Assembly (NCBI RefSeq): GCF_051860475.1 | Contig: NZ_JBHYDW010000005.1 | Coordinates: forward strand, 1 to 64,000 | DNA length: 64,000 nt | Origin: Elioraea sp051860475 | GTDB taxonomy: Bacteria > Pseudomonadota > Alphaproteobacteria > Acetobacterales > Acetobacteraceae | Direction of reading: 5' to 3' | In this document: positions 8,648 through 15,612 of the stretch, piece by piece | Layout: each line of letters begins with the position of its first letter | Numbering within the stretch: the stretch's first letter is position 1 | Notes under the pieces: model-generated | Databases searched by the model: none | Seen by the model: only the letters and a program-made list of their open reading frames with translations | Told to the model about the DNA's origin: nothing | Position numbers and translations under genes: made by a program

Positions 8648-9661
8648 CTACCCGGCCTTCGCCTCGTTGCCGTCGAGCCAGGCGATCAGGCGGCGGAGCC
8701 CCTCCTCCATCTCCACTTCGGGCACCCAGCCGATCACCCTGAGCGCCTCCTCGTGGGCGATGCGGAAGGCGCCACCCGAGGTCAGCCGCACCTTGCCCGG
8801 CGTGTCGCCCACGAACTCCGGCTCAAGATCGGACCCGGCCAGCCGCGTGACCATGCGCACGAGCTCAAGCGTGGTCACGGGGCGCGGCCCGGAGGCGTTC
8901 ACCGCGACGTCGCTCGCCTCCGCCTCGAACGCCATCCGGTTCGCGCGCGCGAGGTCGCCGACATAGACGAAGTGCTTGGTCTCCGACCCGTCACCATGGA
9001 CCTGGGGGCGCTCGCCCCCGCGCACGCGCTCCAGGGTCTCGACGATATAGAGCGCGTTGGCGGCGCGGTTGTGCTGGCGCTCGCCGTAGACGGTGGAATA
9101 GCGCAGCACGACGTAGTCGAGGCCGAAGCGCCGCCGGTAGTCGCGGCAGAGCTGTTCGCCGATGATCTTGGTCGCGCCATAGAGCACCGCGGCCGGCGGG
9201 GCGCCGACGGAATGGAACGGAGTCGATTCGACGAGCTCGCCCATCACGTTCGGGCCGTAGCCATAGACCGCGTTGGACGAGGCGAACACGACCTTCCTCA
9301 GCCGGTTGGCACGCGCCGCCTCCAGCGCGTGCTGCACGCCGCGGATGTTGACGTCGAGCCCGCCCCAGGGGTCGCGGTCCATGTTCAGCGTCATGGAGGC
9401 GGCGAGCAGCAGCGCGCCGTCGCAGCCCTCCATCGCGCGCAGCAGGTCCGGCAGGCGCAGCGCGTCGCCGCGCACAATCCGAAGTCGCGGATGGCCGCGG
9501 AGATGTGCGATCGCCTGTTCGGAGCCCATGGAGAAGTTGTCGAACAGCACGACCTCGGCCGCGCCGGCATCGAGGAGCTCAGCGGCGGTGGCCGAGCCGA
9601 CCAGGCTCGCCCCACCGACGATAACGAAGCGGTTTCCGGCAACCGGCAGGGCAGCGGTCAT
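8648..9661 (-). CDS. NAD-dependent epimerase/dehydratase (extended SDR)
   Basis: Nucleotide-sugar-type SDR enzyme of 337 residues. The N-terminal NAD-binding motif is an atypical GGASLVGS, followed by the acidic VVLFDN strand end. The catalytic Tyr and Lys are in LYGATK, with a preceding VVFASSNAVYG serine segment. VLRYSTVYGERQ and KHFVYVGDLA are typical of UDP-glucose 4-epimerase-like members. The start is taken at ATG 9661. The frame is open to 9850, but the extra 63 codons run through a repeat and a transposase-like fragment, so they are unlikely to be native. Substrate unknown. Confidence 0.85.
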   Translation of the reverse strand: MTAALPVAGNRFVIVGGASLVGSATAAELLDAGAAEVVLFDNFSMGSEQAIAHLRGHPRLRIVRGDALRLPDLLRAMEGCDGALLLAASMTLNMDRDPWGGLDVNIRGVQHALEAARANRLRKVVFASSNAVYGYGPNVMGELVESTPFHSVGAPPAAVLYGATKIIGEQLCRDYRRRFGLDYVVLRYSTVYGERQHNRAANALYIVETLERVRGGERPQVHGDGSETKHFVYVGDLARANRMAFEAEASDVAVNASGPRPVTTLELVRMVTRLAGSDLEPEFVGDTPGKVRLTSGGAFRIAHEEALRVIGWVPEVEMEEGLRRLIAWLDGNEAKAG

Positions 9662-9689
9662 GGTGGGTCGATCCTCCAGTGGCGCGCTA

Positions 9690-9783
9690 GTGGGGAAAGT
9701 CAGACGGAAGAATCTGCCGGCGTGGCGGCGTGCGGTTGCGGAACGCTCATTGTGGGGGGCTCCATCCGTCAGATTCCATCGAC
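9690..9783 (+). repeat. ~94-bp direct repeat, left copy
   Basis: Degenerate direct repeat of the segment at 11064-11157, at roughly three-quarters identity by eye. Shared blocks include TCTGCCGGCGTGG, GCGGTTGCGG and CGTCAGATT. The two copies bracket a 1.3-kb stretch of clearly lower G+C. They may be old mobile-element ends or a duplicated insertion site. Confidence 0.65.
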
Positions 9784-9785
9784 TG

Positions 9786-9850
9786 GTGCCTCCCGCGACA
9801 TGCTGGTCGGGGAACAGGGTTTCCAGGATGCGCCAATCGGCATCGGTCAC
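9786..9850 (-). pseudogene. fragment resembling the N-terminus of an IS5/IS4-type transposase
   Basis: Read on the minus strand from GTG 9850, the first ~20 residues (MTDADWRILETLFPD) match the usual start of IS5-group transposases. The similarity stops at the repeat and the frame then runs into the epimerase gene. It is consistent with a transposon remnant. The match is short and judged by eye only. Confidence 0.4.
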
Positions 9851-10108
9851 GTCACTCGCTTAGCGAAGGCTGTCGCGGCTAGGCGTCGCGGGTGGTTGTG
9901 GTCCACATTCGCTGCGAATCGGGCTCGTTCTCGACAATCCGTTGGAATCGGAGTGGGCCGCGCCCACTCAACCTATGTTTGAATAGCGTTCCGAGAGGAC
10001 CTCCGAGGCCGTGATAAAAGACGTTTCGCCGTAACCCAGCGGCGTAAGGGTGAGGATCACTCTTACGAGTTGACGAGACGAAACAAAGTTTCTTTAGTGG
10101 TTGGAGCC

Positions 10109-10708
10109 ATGCTGCAGCGGCGAAAATCCAAGCGGGGTCGTGCCACGATGCGGACGGCGCACGAATATCGTCGCGAGGGCTCATGGTATACGGGCCTAGA
10201 ACACTACATGACTCCCGAAGAAAACCGGGCAGAGATGGAGGCCATTATTGAGGATCTTGCCACCCTCGTCCAGAGTCATTTTCCTAGGACGGGAAACATT
10301 GAGTACGCTATACTCAAGTCACATCTCATCATCGAGCACGCCCTAGTACAGCTTATTCGTGTTTACTCAGTAGTGAATGTCCAGCCGAAGGATATTAGGC
10401 TAAGTTTTTCTCAAAAGCTTCAAATCGCAGTGCTGCTGGGCTTCGGGATGAATGACCCTACGCTGCTGCCGACCGTCGAGGCACTGAACAGAGTGCGGAA
10501 CCAAGTCGCCCACTCGTTCAAGCTCGATTAGGTCATGCTCGATGAGCTACTTCGGGTAAATCACGAAGACTATGACGACTGGGTCGCGAAGGACGACCGC
10601 GAGCGGATTCGCGCCCTCAAGTGGATCTGCTGGTACGTCTGCGGGCGCGTGGCCGCTATGGTGGACTTGCACGAGTTTCTGACGCTCGAGCCGAAGCGGG
10701 TGCCATAG
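10109..10708 (+). pseudogene. HEPN-like protein interrupted by an in-frame amber codon
   Basis: The frame gives a mostly helical protein ending in LNRVRNQVAHSFKLD. RNQVAH fits the R-X4-H ribonuclease-type motif of HEPN domains, and the preceding ILKSHLIIEHALVQL helix fits that fold. A TAG at 10529-10531 closes this part. The same frame reopens at once and continues for 58 codons with protein-like sequence (LKWICWYVCGRVAAMV) to a TAG at 10706. So either one gene carries a nonsense mutation or readthrough occurs. Base composition is near 50% G+C, far below the neighbours, indicating recent transfer. ATG 10109 is the preferred start. TTG 10070 and ATG 10148 are alternatives. Confidence 0.55.
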
Positions 10709-10762
10709 GGCGAACTCTAGGAAGGGCATACGAACGCCGCACAACGTGCAGGCAGGCCGCTC

Positions 10763-11073
10763 ATGACCCCCGGAGCGCTCATTGCAGAAGCTGGTCCCGC
10801 CGCGTTGCAGGCCGGCGGCAACGGTGGGGCCTCGATCAAGCTCACGCTTGCAAGCAAGCCCGGGGCGACATGGCGACTGGAGCGGTGGAAGCCGATCTGG
10901 CCCTTTTCTCGGCGGCTAAGAGAGTTGCCGCCGCTCTGACCTAGGCGCTAGAGGAGACACGCGAGCTCGCGAAGGATCTGGACAGCGTGGTCGCCGAGAA
11001 CGGTTCGCGTACCATCGTGACGCAGACCGTGACCGTCACCGCCGGTCACAGCACGGTCGTCTGGTGGGGAACA
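10763..11073 (+). pseudogene. decayed coding sequence, frameshifted and with an in-frame stop
   Basis: Two frames show protein-like sequence in succession. One begins at ATG 10763 (MTPGALIAEAGPAAL) and turns meaningless near 10870. A second frame then carries ADLALFSAAKRVAAALT, a TAG at 10942-10944, and continues with ALEETRELAKDLDSVVAEN and VTQTVTVTAGHSTVVWWG up to the right repeat copy. I infer a degraded gene with at least one indel and one nonsense codon. No family is recognised. The rest of 10709-11063 holds nothing else I can support. Confidence 0.35.
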
Positions 11074-11157
11074 TCGGATAGAAGCGTCTGCCGGCGTGGT
11101 GGCGAGCGGTTGCGGTACGCTCGTTGCGGGGGGACGCTTTCGTCAGATTTCATCCGC
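11064..11157 (+). repeat. ~94-bp direct repeat, right copy
   Basis: Counterpart of the copy at 9690-9783 in the same orientation. It ends directly at the TA dinucleotide where the IS630 element is inserted. The decayed reading frame runs through it, so part of the copy could once have been coding. Confidence 0.65.
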
Positions 11158-11159
11158 TA

Positions 11160-12209
11160 GAGCCCTTTCCGATCAGTCTGGGTCATATCCTGCTGCGGCG
11201 AAGTAGTTGGCGCATTCGTTGGGCGTGAAGGCGTCGATGATGCGGCCGATGGTGTTCCAGAGGCTCTCGATGGTGCGCTCGGCGGCCTTGCGCAGCATGG
11301 CTTTCAGCTTGGCGAATGCGTTCTCGATCGGATTGAAGTCGGGGCTGTAGGGCGGGAGGTAGAGCAGGCTCGCGCCGGCAGCCTCGATTGCCGCGCGGAC
11401 GCCAGCGCCCTTGTGGCTGCCGAGGTTGTCCATGACGACGATGTCGCCTGGCTCCAGCTCGGGGATCAGGATCTGGTCGACGTAGGCCTGGAAGGCGGCA
11501 CCGTTAATCGGCCCGTCGAGCACCATCGGCGCGACCATGCCCGTGTTGCGTAGCCCGGCGACGAAGGTGGTCGTCTTCCAGTGACCATGCGGGATCGGCG
11601 AGCGCAGGCGTTCGCCGCGAGGCGCCCGCCCATGCGTTCGGGCCATCTTCGTCGAGGCCAAGGTCTCGTCGATGAACACCAGGCGGTCGGGGTTGAGATC
11701 GGGCTGTCCCTCGAACCACGCCCAGCGCTGCTTCAGGATGGCCGGCCTGTCCTGCTCGGCCGCGTGCGCCGTCTTTTTTTGCGCGTGATCCGGTGCCGGT
11801 CGAAGAAGCGCCAGATCGTCCCGATGCCCGCCGCGACACCGGTCCTCGCGAGTTCCGCCTGGATCTCCGGCAGCGTGATGTCGGACTCCTGTTCCAGGAG
11901 GCCGAGGATGAAAGCCGCATGGGCCTCCAGGCGTGCCGAGCGCCGGTCGCCTCCGAGAGGGCCGGGCGCGACCGATCCCGCCTTCCGTGCCAAGGCGCAC
12001 CAGCGGATCGCGCTCGAGGCGCTCACCCCGAACCGCGCCGCCGCAGCGCGGCAGGATGCCCCCGCCGAGACCGCAGCTACCACCCGCTCCCGCAGATCAA
12101 CCGACAGCGCCTTGGACATGCCTGTCGGCCTCCTCGCCGACAGGCGGCTTGAATCAGACCCGCCCCGCGTCGAGGAAGCATCTTGATTCAATCAGGTCGG
12201 ATGGCGCTC
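11160..12209 (-). mobile_element. IS630-family insertion sequence, 1050 bp, complete
   Basis: Both ends are flanked by TA (11158-11159 and 12210-12211), the duplicated target typical of IS630/Tc1-mariner. The imperfect terminal repeats read GAGCCCTTTCCGATC on the left and GAGCGCCATCCGACC on the reverse complement of the right end. The element contains one transposase in two overlapping frames. The right-hand TA is also the TA of the tadA stop codon. Because the element begins with G, the TAG stop is rebuilt exactly. Confidence 0.88.
11173..12119 (-). CDS. IS630 transposase, two frames joined by programmed -1 frameshift
   Basis: The upstream frame (ATG 12119) encodes a helix-turn-helix region, MSKALSVDLRERVV then CRAAAARFGVSASSAIRW, ending in ITRKK. 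At an A7 tract (reverse strand of 11772-11785; A-AAA-AAG) a shift of -1 leads into the second frame, which continues KKTAHAAEQDRP and carries the DDE catalytic core: VFIDET, VVMDNLGSHK and YSPDFNPIENAFAKLK. The frame offset calculated from coordinates is -1, as expected for this family. Without the shift only a short DNA-binding protein would be made. Coordinates span both frames. The downstream frame is intact, so the element may be active. Confidence 0.88.
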
Positions 12210-12661
12210 TAGCGGCGCGCGGCGAAGAAGTTGCGCAGCAGGGCGGCGCAGTCGCTCTCCGCTACGCCACCCACCACCTCCGGCCGGTGGTGCGTCGTGG
12301 GCTGGTCGAACAGGCGCGGCCCGTGCTCCACCCCGCCGCCCTTCGGGTCGTAGGCGCCGAACACCACGCGGCGGACGCGGAACAGCGCGATCGCCGCGGC
12401 GCACATCGCGCAGGGTTCGAGCGTGACCCACAGATCGCAGTCGGGCAGGCGCGGTGCGCCGCGCGCGGCCGCCGCCGCGCGCAGGGCAAGCAGCTCGGCG
12501 TGCGCCGTGGGGTCGGCGAGTTCCTCCCCGCGGTTGCCGGCGCGCGCGAGCACGACCCCGCCCGCGTCGGTCACCACGGCGCCGACCGGCACCTCGCCGC
12601 GCGCGCCCGCCGCGCGCGCCTCGTCCAGCGCGAGTGCCATGGGGGAGAAACGCCGCTCCAT
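12209..12661 (-). CDS. tadA: tRNA-adenosine(34) deaminase
   Basis: Converts the wobble adenosine of tRNA-Arg(ACG) to inosine. The zinc-site motifs HAE (within DPTAHAELLALR) and PCAMC (LEPCAMCAAAI) are present, as is EVPVGAVV at the N-terminus. The start is taken at ATG 12661 (MERRFSPMALAL), which gives 150 residues. An upstream ATG at 12688 would bring the divergent starts within 12 bp. The IS630 element has inserted within the TAG stop codon without changing the protein. It is divergent from the RluB-like gene. Confidence 0.93.
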   Translation of the reverse strand: MERRFSPMALALDEARAAGARGEVPVGAVVTDAGGVVLARAGNRGEELADPTAHAELLALRAAAAARGAPRLPDCDLWVTLEPCAMCAAAIALFRVRRVVFGAYDPKGGGVEHGPRLFDQPTTHHRPEVVGGVAESDCAALLRNFFAARR

Positions 12662-12699
12662 CCGCGCTACATCATACCGATGACGCACGGGAACAACCG

Positions 12700-13452
12700 A
12701 TGAAGCGCGCCGGCACCGGCACCGGCGAGCGGATCGCCAAGTGGCTCGCCCATGCCGGCATCGCCAGCCGGCGCGACGCCGAGACGCTGATCGCCGCGGG
12801 GCGCGTGGCGGTGAACGGACGGCGCCTCGCCGATCCCGCCGTGCTGGTCGAGCCCGGCGACACGGTGACGGTGGACAAGGTGCCGGTCGAGCCGCCGGGG
12901 CGGGCGCGGCTGTTCCGCTACCACAAGCCGCGCGGGCTGCTGGTCACCGCACGCGACCCGCAGGGGCGGCCCACGGTGTTCGAGCGGCTGCCGCCGGACC
13001 TGCCCCGCGTGGTCTCGGTCGGGCGGCTCGACCTCAACAGCGAGGGGCTGCTGCTGCTCACCACCGACGGCGGGCTGGCGCGGCGGCTCGAGCTGCCCGA
13101 GCACGGCTGGCTGCGGCGCTACCGCGTGCGCGTGCACGGGCATCCCGAGCCGAAGGCGCTCGCGGTTCTGGCCCAGGGCAGCACCATCGACGGCGTGCGC
13201 TACGGCCCGATCGAGGCGGGGCTGGATGCGATCAAGGGCGACAACGCCTGGCTGACGGTCTCGCTGCGAGAGGGCAAGAACCGCGAAGTGCGCTGCGTGA
13301 TGGAGCATCTCGGCCTGCCGGTGCTGCGGCTGCTCCGCATCTCCTACGGTCCGTTCGTGCTGGGCAAGCTGCCGCGCGGCGCGGTCGAGGAGGTACCGGC
13401 CAAGGTGCTGCGCGAGCAGCTCGGACTCGCGCCGCCGAAGCGCCCGCGCTGA
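12700..13452 (+). CDS. RsuA/RluB-family rRNA pseudouridine synthase
   Basis: Isomerises a specific rRNA uridine, most likely in 23S rRNA (RluB-type) given the 250-residue length. It has an N-terminal S4 RNA-binding domain (ERIAKWLAHAGIASRRDAE, ending GDTVTVD) followed by the catalytic domain with the signature GRLDLNSEGLLLLTTDG, in which the Asp of GRLD is the nucleophile, and GKNREVR. The ATG start at 12700 fits the S4 domain exactly. The TGA overlaps the rsmD start (TGATG), so the two RNA-modification genes are translationally coupled. Confidence 0.93.
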   Translation: MKRAGTGTGERIAKWLAHAGIASRRDAETLIAAGRVAVNGRRLADPAVLVEPGDTVTVDKVPVEPPGRARLFRYHKPRGLLVTARDPQGRPTVFERLPPDLPRVVSVGRLDLNSEGLLLLTTDGGLARRLELPEHGWLRRYRVRVHGHPEPKALAVLAQGSTIDGVRYGPIEAGLDAIKGDNAWLTVSLREGKNREVRCVMEHLGLPVLRLLRISYGPFVLGKLPRGAVEEVPAKVLREQLGLAPPKRPR

Positions 13453-14012
13453 TGAGGGTGATCGCCGGCGCCTGGCGTGGCCGGCGGCTCGTGGCGCCGG
13501 CAGGCGAGGGTACCCGACCGACCGCCGACCGTGCGCGCCAGACCGTGTTCGACGTGCTGTGGCACGCGCCCTGGGCGGGGCGCCAGGTGATCGAAGGCGC
13601 GCGGGTGCTCGATGCGTTCGCGGGGTCGGGCGCGATGGGGATCGAGGCGCTGTCGCGCGGCGCGGCCGAGGCGACGTTCCTGGAGAAGGATCCGGCCGCG
13701 CTCGCGGCGATCCGGTCGAACCTGCGCGCCTGCCGCGCCGAGGCCCGCGGCCGCGTGGTGCGCGCCGACGCGACCGCGCCGCCGCCGGCCCCCGCGCCCT
13801 CGGGTCTCGTCTTCCTCGACCCACCCTACGGCAAGGGGCTGGTGCCGGCCGCCCTGGTTGCTCTCAGCGCGGCGGGCTGGATCGGCCGCGACGCGGTGGT
13901 GGTCGCCGAGATGGGCGCCCAGGAGGACCCGGCCCGCCCCGCGGGCTTCGCGATCGCGGACGACCGCGTGATCGGCGCCGCGCGGGTCCTCGTGCTGCGG
14001 TGCGACCGTTAA
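13452..14012 (+). CDS. rsmD: 16S rRNA (guanine(966)-N(2))-methyltransferase
   Basis: SAM-dependent methyltransferase of 186 residues. The start is the ATG overlapping the preceding stop codon. Family signatures are MRVIAGAWRGRRL, the RPTADRARQTVFDVL segment, the SAM-binding VLDAFAGSGAMGIEALSRGA and the catalytic DPPY (FLDPPYGKGL). Coupling with the RluB-like gene puts two ribosome-modifying enzymes in one operon. Confidence 0.95.
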   Translation: MRVIAGAWRGRRLVAPAGEGTRPTADRARQTVFDVLWHAPWAGRQVIEGARVLDAFAGSGAMGIEALSRGAAEATFLEKDPAALAAIRSNLRACRAEARGRVVRADATAPPPAPAPSGLVFLDPPYGKGLVPAALVALSAAGWIGRDAVVVAEMGAQEDPARPAGFAIADDRVIGAARVLVLRCDR

Positions 14013-14047
14013 AGGGTACGGTAACCGCTTGCCGGTATGCCCAGGCC

Positions 14048-14503
14048 ATGGGCGATGCGCTTGCCTTCGAAGTCATGATCTGGGCGCCGATCGCCACAAG
14101 GCACGGCGGCAAGGGGCGGTGGTTCCTGGTCGGCATGCACGCCTCGGCGATCGACGCCGCGCTCCAGTTCAGCGAGCTGGTCGAGGAGTTCCCGAGCCCG
14201 GCGGTGGTGGTGACCCTGGTTGAATCGGTGCTCAATCCGGAGACCGGGCGCTACCACGACCGGATCATCCGCGCGCGCGGCCGCATGCCCGGGATCGACC
14301 GGCGCACCATGCGCCAGCTCGACGCCGAGACCCGGCGGATGCTCGCCAAGGCATTCGCGATCGCGAGGGAGCAGCAATGCGAGATCAGCCTGCCGGCGCG
14401 CGAGGAGGCGAGGATCGGCCGCCGCGGCCTCGGCCGGACGCTGCTGCTGGCCTCGGGCGCGGCCGTGGTGCTGGCGCTCGCCGCGGCGGTGCCGCATCTC
14501 TGA
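14048..14503 (+). CDS. membrane-anchored protein of unknown function, paralogue A
   Basis: A 151-residue protein with no family I recognise. A soluble N-terminal domain (about residues 1-115) contains KGRWFLVGMH, FSELVEEFPSPAVVV, LNPETGRYHDRII and RRTMRQLDAETRRMLAKAFA. A single hydrophobic helix follows at the very C-terminus (LLLASGAAVVLALAAAVPHL), so it looks tail-anchored with the domain in the cytoplasm. The next gene (14628-15074) encodes the same layout with matching motifs, so the pair arose by tandem duplication. It follows rsmD by 35 bp and may be co-transcribed. Confidence 0.75.
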   Translation: MGDALAFEVMIWAPIATRHGGKGRWFLVGMHASAIDAALQFSELVEEFPSPAVVVTLVESVLNPETGRYHDRIIRARGRMPGIDRRTMRQLDAETRRMLAKAFAIAREQQCEISLPAREEARIGRRGLGRTLLLASGAAVVLALAAAVPHL

Positions 14504-14540
14504 TGCAAGCGTCCCCTTCGGCAAGCCGGAACAGGTCTCT

Positions 14541-14577
14541 GTTTCACGCACGGCCACCCCACCAGCCCCGCGCGCGG
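14541..14577 (+). repeat. dispersed GC-rich hairpin repeat, copy 1
   Basis: The core CCCCACCAGCCCCGCGCGCG and its left context GTTTC-CGC recur at 17054-17089. It lies in the 124-bp gap between the paralogous genes. It is probably a REP-like or terminator-like element. Confidence 0.5.
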
Positions 14578-14627
14578 CCGCCGCGTCGGTTCATCCAATC
14601 GTAACCGGGACGGGCGAGACTCGGCGG

Positions 14628-15074
14628 ATGGCGGACCGGGTCTTCGAGATCCTGCTGCACGCTGAGACCTCCACACGCTTCGGTGCGCGCGGGCGCTGGT
14701 ATCTCGCCGATGCCAACACGGATCGGCGGGTCGCCGAGCGCATCTTCACCGAGCTCTGCGAGCGCTATCCGCAGGCCGGCATCGCGATCGCGATCGTGCT
14801 GTCGGAGCTGAACCGCGAGACCGGCCTCTATCACGACCGCGTGGTGCAGAGCCGCGGCGGCGTGCCGCTGATCAGGCGCGCCGAGGTCCGGCGGCTGACC
14901 GAGGAGGCACGGCGCGAGATCGCGCGCGCCCACGCGCCGGAGGCTGCGGCGAAGGACATCGATCTCGGCCGCAGCCAGGCGGGGGCCGTGCCGTCATCCG
15001 GCTCGCCCTGGCCCTGGATCGCTGCCGCCTGCTTGGGCATGGCGGTGTTCGCCGCGTTCCGCGGCGGGTTCTGA
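14628..15074 (+). CDS. membrane-anchored protein of unknown function, paralogue B
   Basis: A 148-residue paralogue of the preceding gene product. Shared positions include RGRWYLADAN, FTELCERYPQAGIAIAIV, LNRETGLYHDRVVQSRGG and a charged RRLTEEARREIARA helix, then a proline/serine linker and one C-terminal membrane helix (PWIAAACLGMAVFAAF). The ETGxYHDR block is the best-conserved stretch between the two copies and is probably functional. No catalytic motif is recognised. The ATG at 14628 is chosen because the similarity to paralogue A begins there. Confidence 0.75.
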   Translation: MADRVFEILLHAETSTRFGARGRWYLADANTDRRVAERIFTELCERYPQAGIAIAIVLSELNRETGLYHDRVVQSRGGVPLIRRAEVRRLTEEARREIARAHAPEAAAKDIDLGRSQAGAVPSSGSPWPWIAAACLGMAVFAAFRGGF

Positions 15075-15095
15075 GGGCGCGCACTCCGCTGAGGC

Positions 15096-15124
15096 TTGAC
15101 ACATCGACGGTCAAGGCATATGTG
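15096..15124 (+). promoter_or_regulatory. putative sigma-70 promoter of the padR gene
   Basis: TTGACA at 15096-15101 is followed after 17 bp by TATGTG at 15119-15124. The -35 box is a perfect match and the -10 box is weak. Transcription would begin near 15131, so the padR mRNA would be leaderless or have a very short leader. Confidence 0.5.
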
Positions 15125-15130
15125 CGTCGA

Positions 15131-15553
15131 ATGGCTCGCCCTTCAATGCATACGACCACGACGGATCGCCCGAAGATGGACTACACCGACCCGGCCTATT
15201 GGAACGGCATCATCCGGATGAGCCTGTCCAAGTTCTTCATCCTGTGCGTGCTCCACCAGAAACCGATGCATGGCTACGAGCTGGCGCGCGCGGTGGAGCG
15301 CACCACCAATGGCTGCTGCGCCCCGACCGAGGGGACGATCTACCCCGTGCTGCGTGAGTTCGAGGACGGCGGCTACGTCACCGTCCAGTCCGCGACCGTC
15401 CAGGGGCGGGAGCGCAAGGTCTATGCGCTGACCGACCGCGGGCGCGCGGCGTTCCAGGTGGCGGTGCAGTCGTGGATGGAGGTCACGCGCTGCCTGATCG
15501 ACTCCGAACGTGTCGCCTGCGCGCCCGGCCAGGGCGCGACGTGCTGCCCATGA
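15131..15553 (+). CDS. PadR-family transcriptional regulator with Cys-rich ends
   Basis: Winged-helix repressor-type regulator. The PadR core is clear: FILCVLHQKPMHGYELARAVE, then TEGTIYPVLREFEDGGYV and GRERKVYALTDRGRAA. Cysteines sit at ILCVL, in NGCCAP just before the recognition helix, and as a C-terminal cluster (VACAPGQGATCCP), a pattern suggesting a thiol- or metal(loid)-responsive sensor. The start is uncertain: ATG 15131, 15146 and 15176 are in frame, and the promoter position argues against the GTG at 15122. It is followed by a flavoprotein gene with an equally Cys-rich tail, which it probably controls. Confidence 0.85.
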   Translation: MARPSMHTTTTDRPKMDYTDPAYWNGIIRMSLSKFFILCVLHQKPMHGYELARAVERTTNGCCAPTEGTIYPVLREFEDGGYVTVQSATVQGRERKVYALTDRGRAAFQVAVQSWMEVTRCLIDSERVACAPGQGATCCP

Positions 15554-15574
15554 GTCCGTTCGCAGGCGCAAATA

Positions 15575-15589
15575 CATCGATGATCGATG
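15575..15589. promoter_or_regulatory. putative regulator operator, perfect palindrome
   Basis: CATCGAT-G-ATCGATG is a perfect 7-bp inverted repeat with one central base. It lies between padR and the flavoprotein gene, 23 bp before the latter's ATG. It is a good candidate for the PadR binding site, although this rests on position and symmetry only. Confidence 0.4.
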
Positions 15590-15612
15590 CAACGATGGAC
15601 AAGGATAACGCC

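Noticed and set aside
9662..9850. N-terminal extension of the epimerase to 9850
   Set aside because: The extra residues come from a repeat copy and a transposase-like fragment, and the Rossmann strand begins right after ATG 9661.
10621..10944. 107-codon frame starting at 10621
   Set aside because: Its first part overlaps the HEPN continuation and is Arg-rich, shadow-like. Only the last part, after about 10868, looks like protein, and it is treated as decayed sequence.
12454..12699. N-terminal extension of the RluB-like protein
   Set aside because: The frame is open upstream but lies antisense to tadA and is Arg/Pro-rich. The S4 domain starts at ATG 12700.
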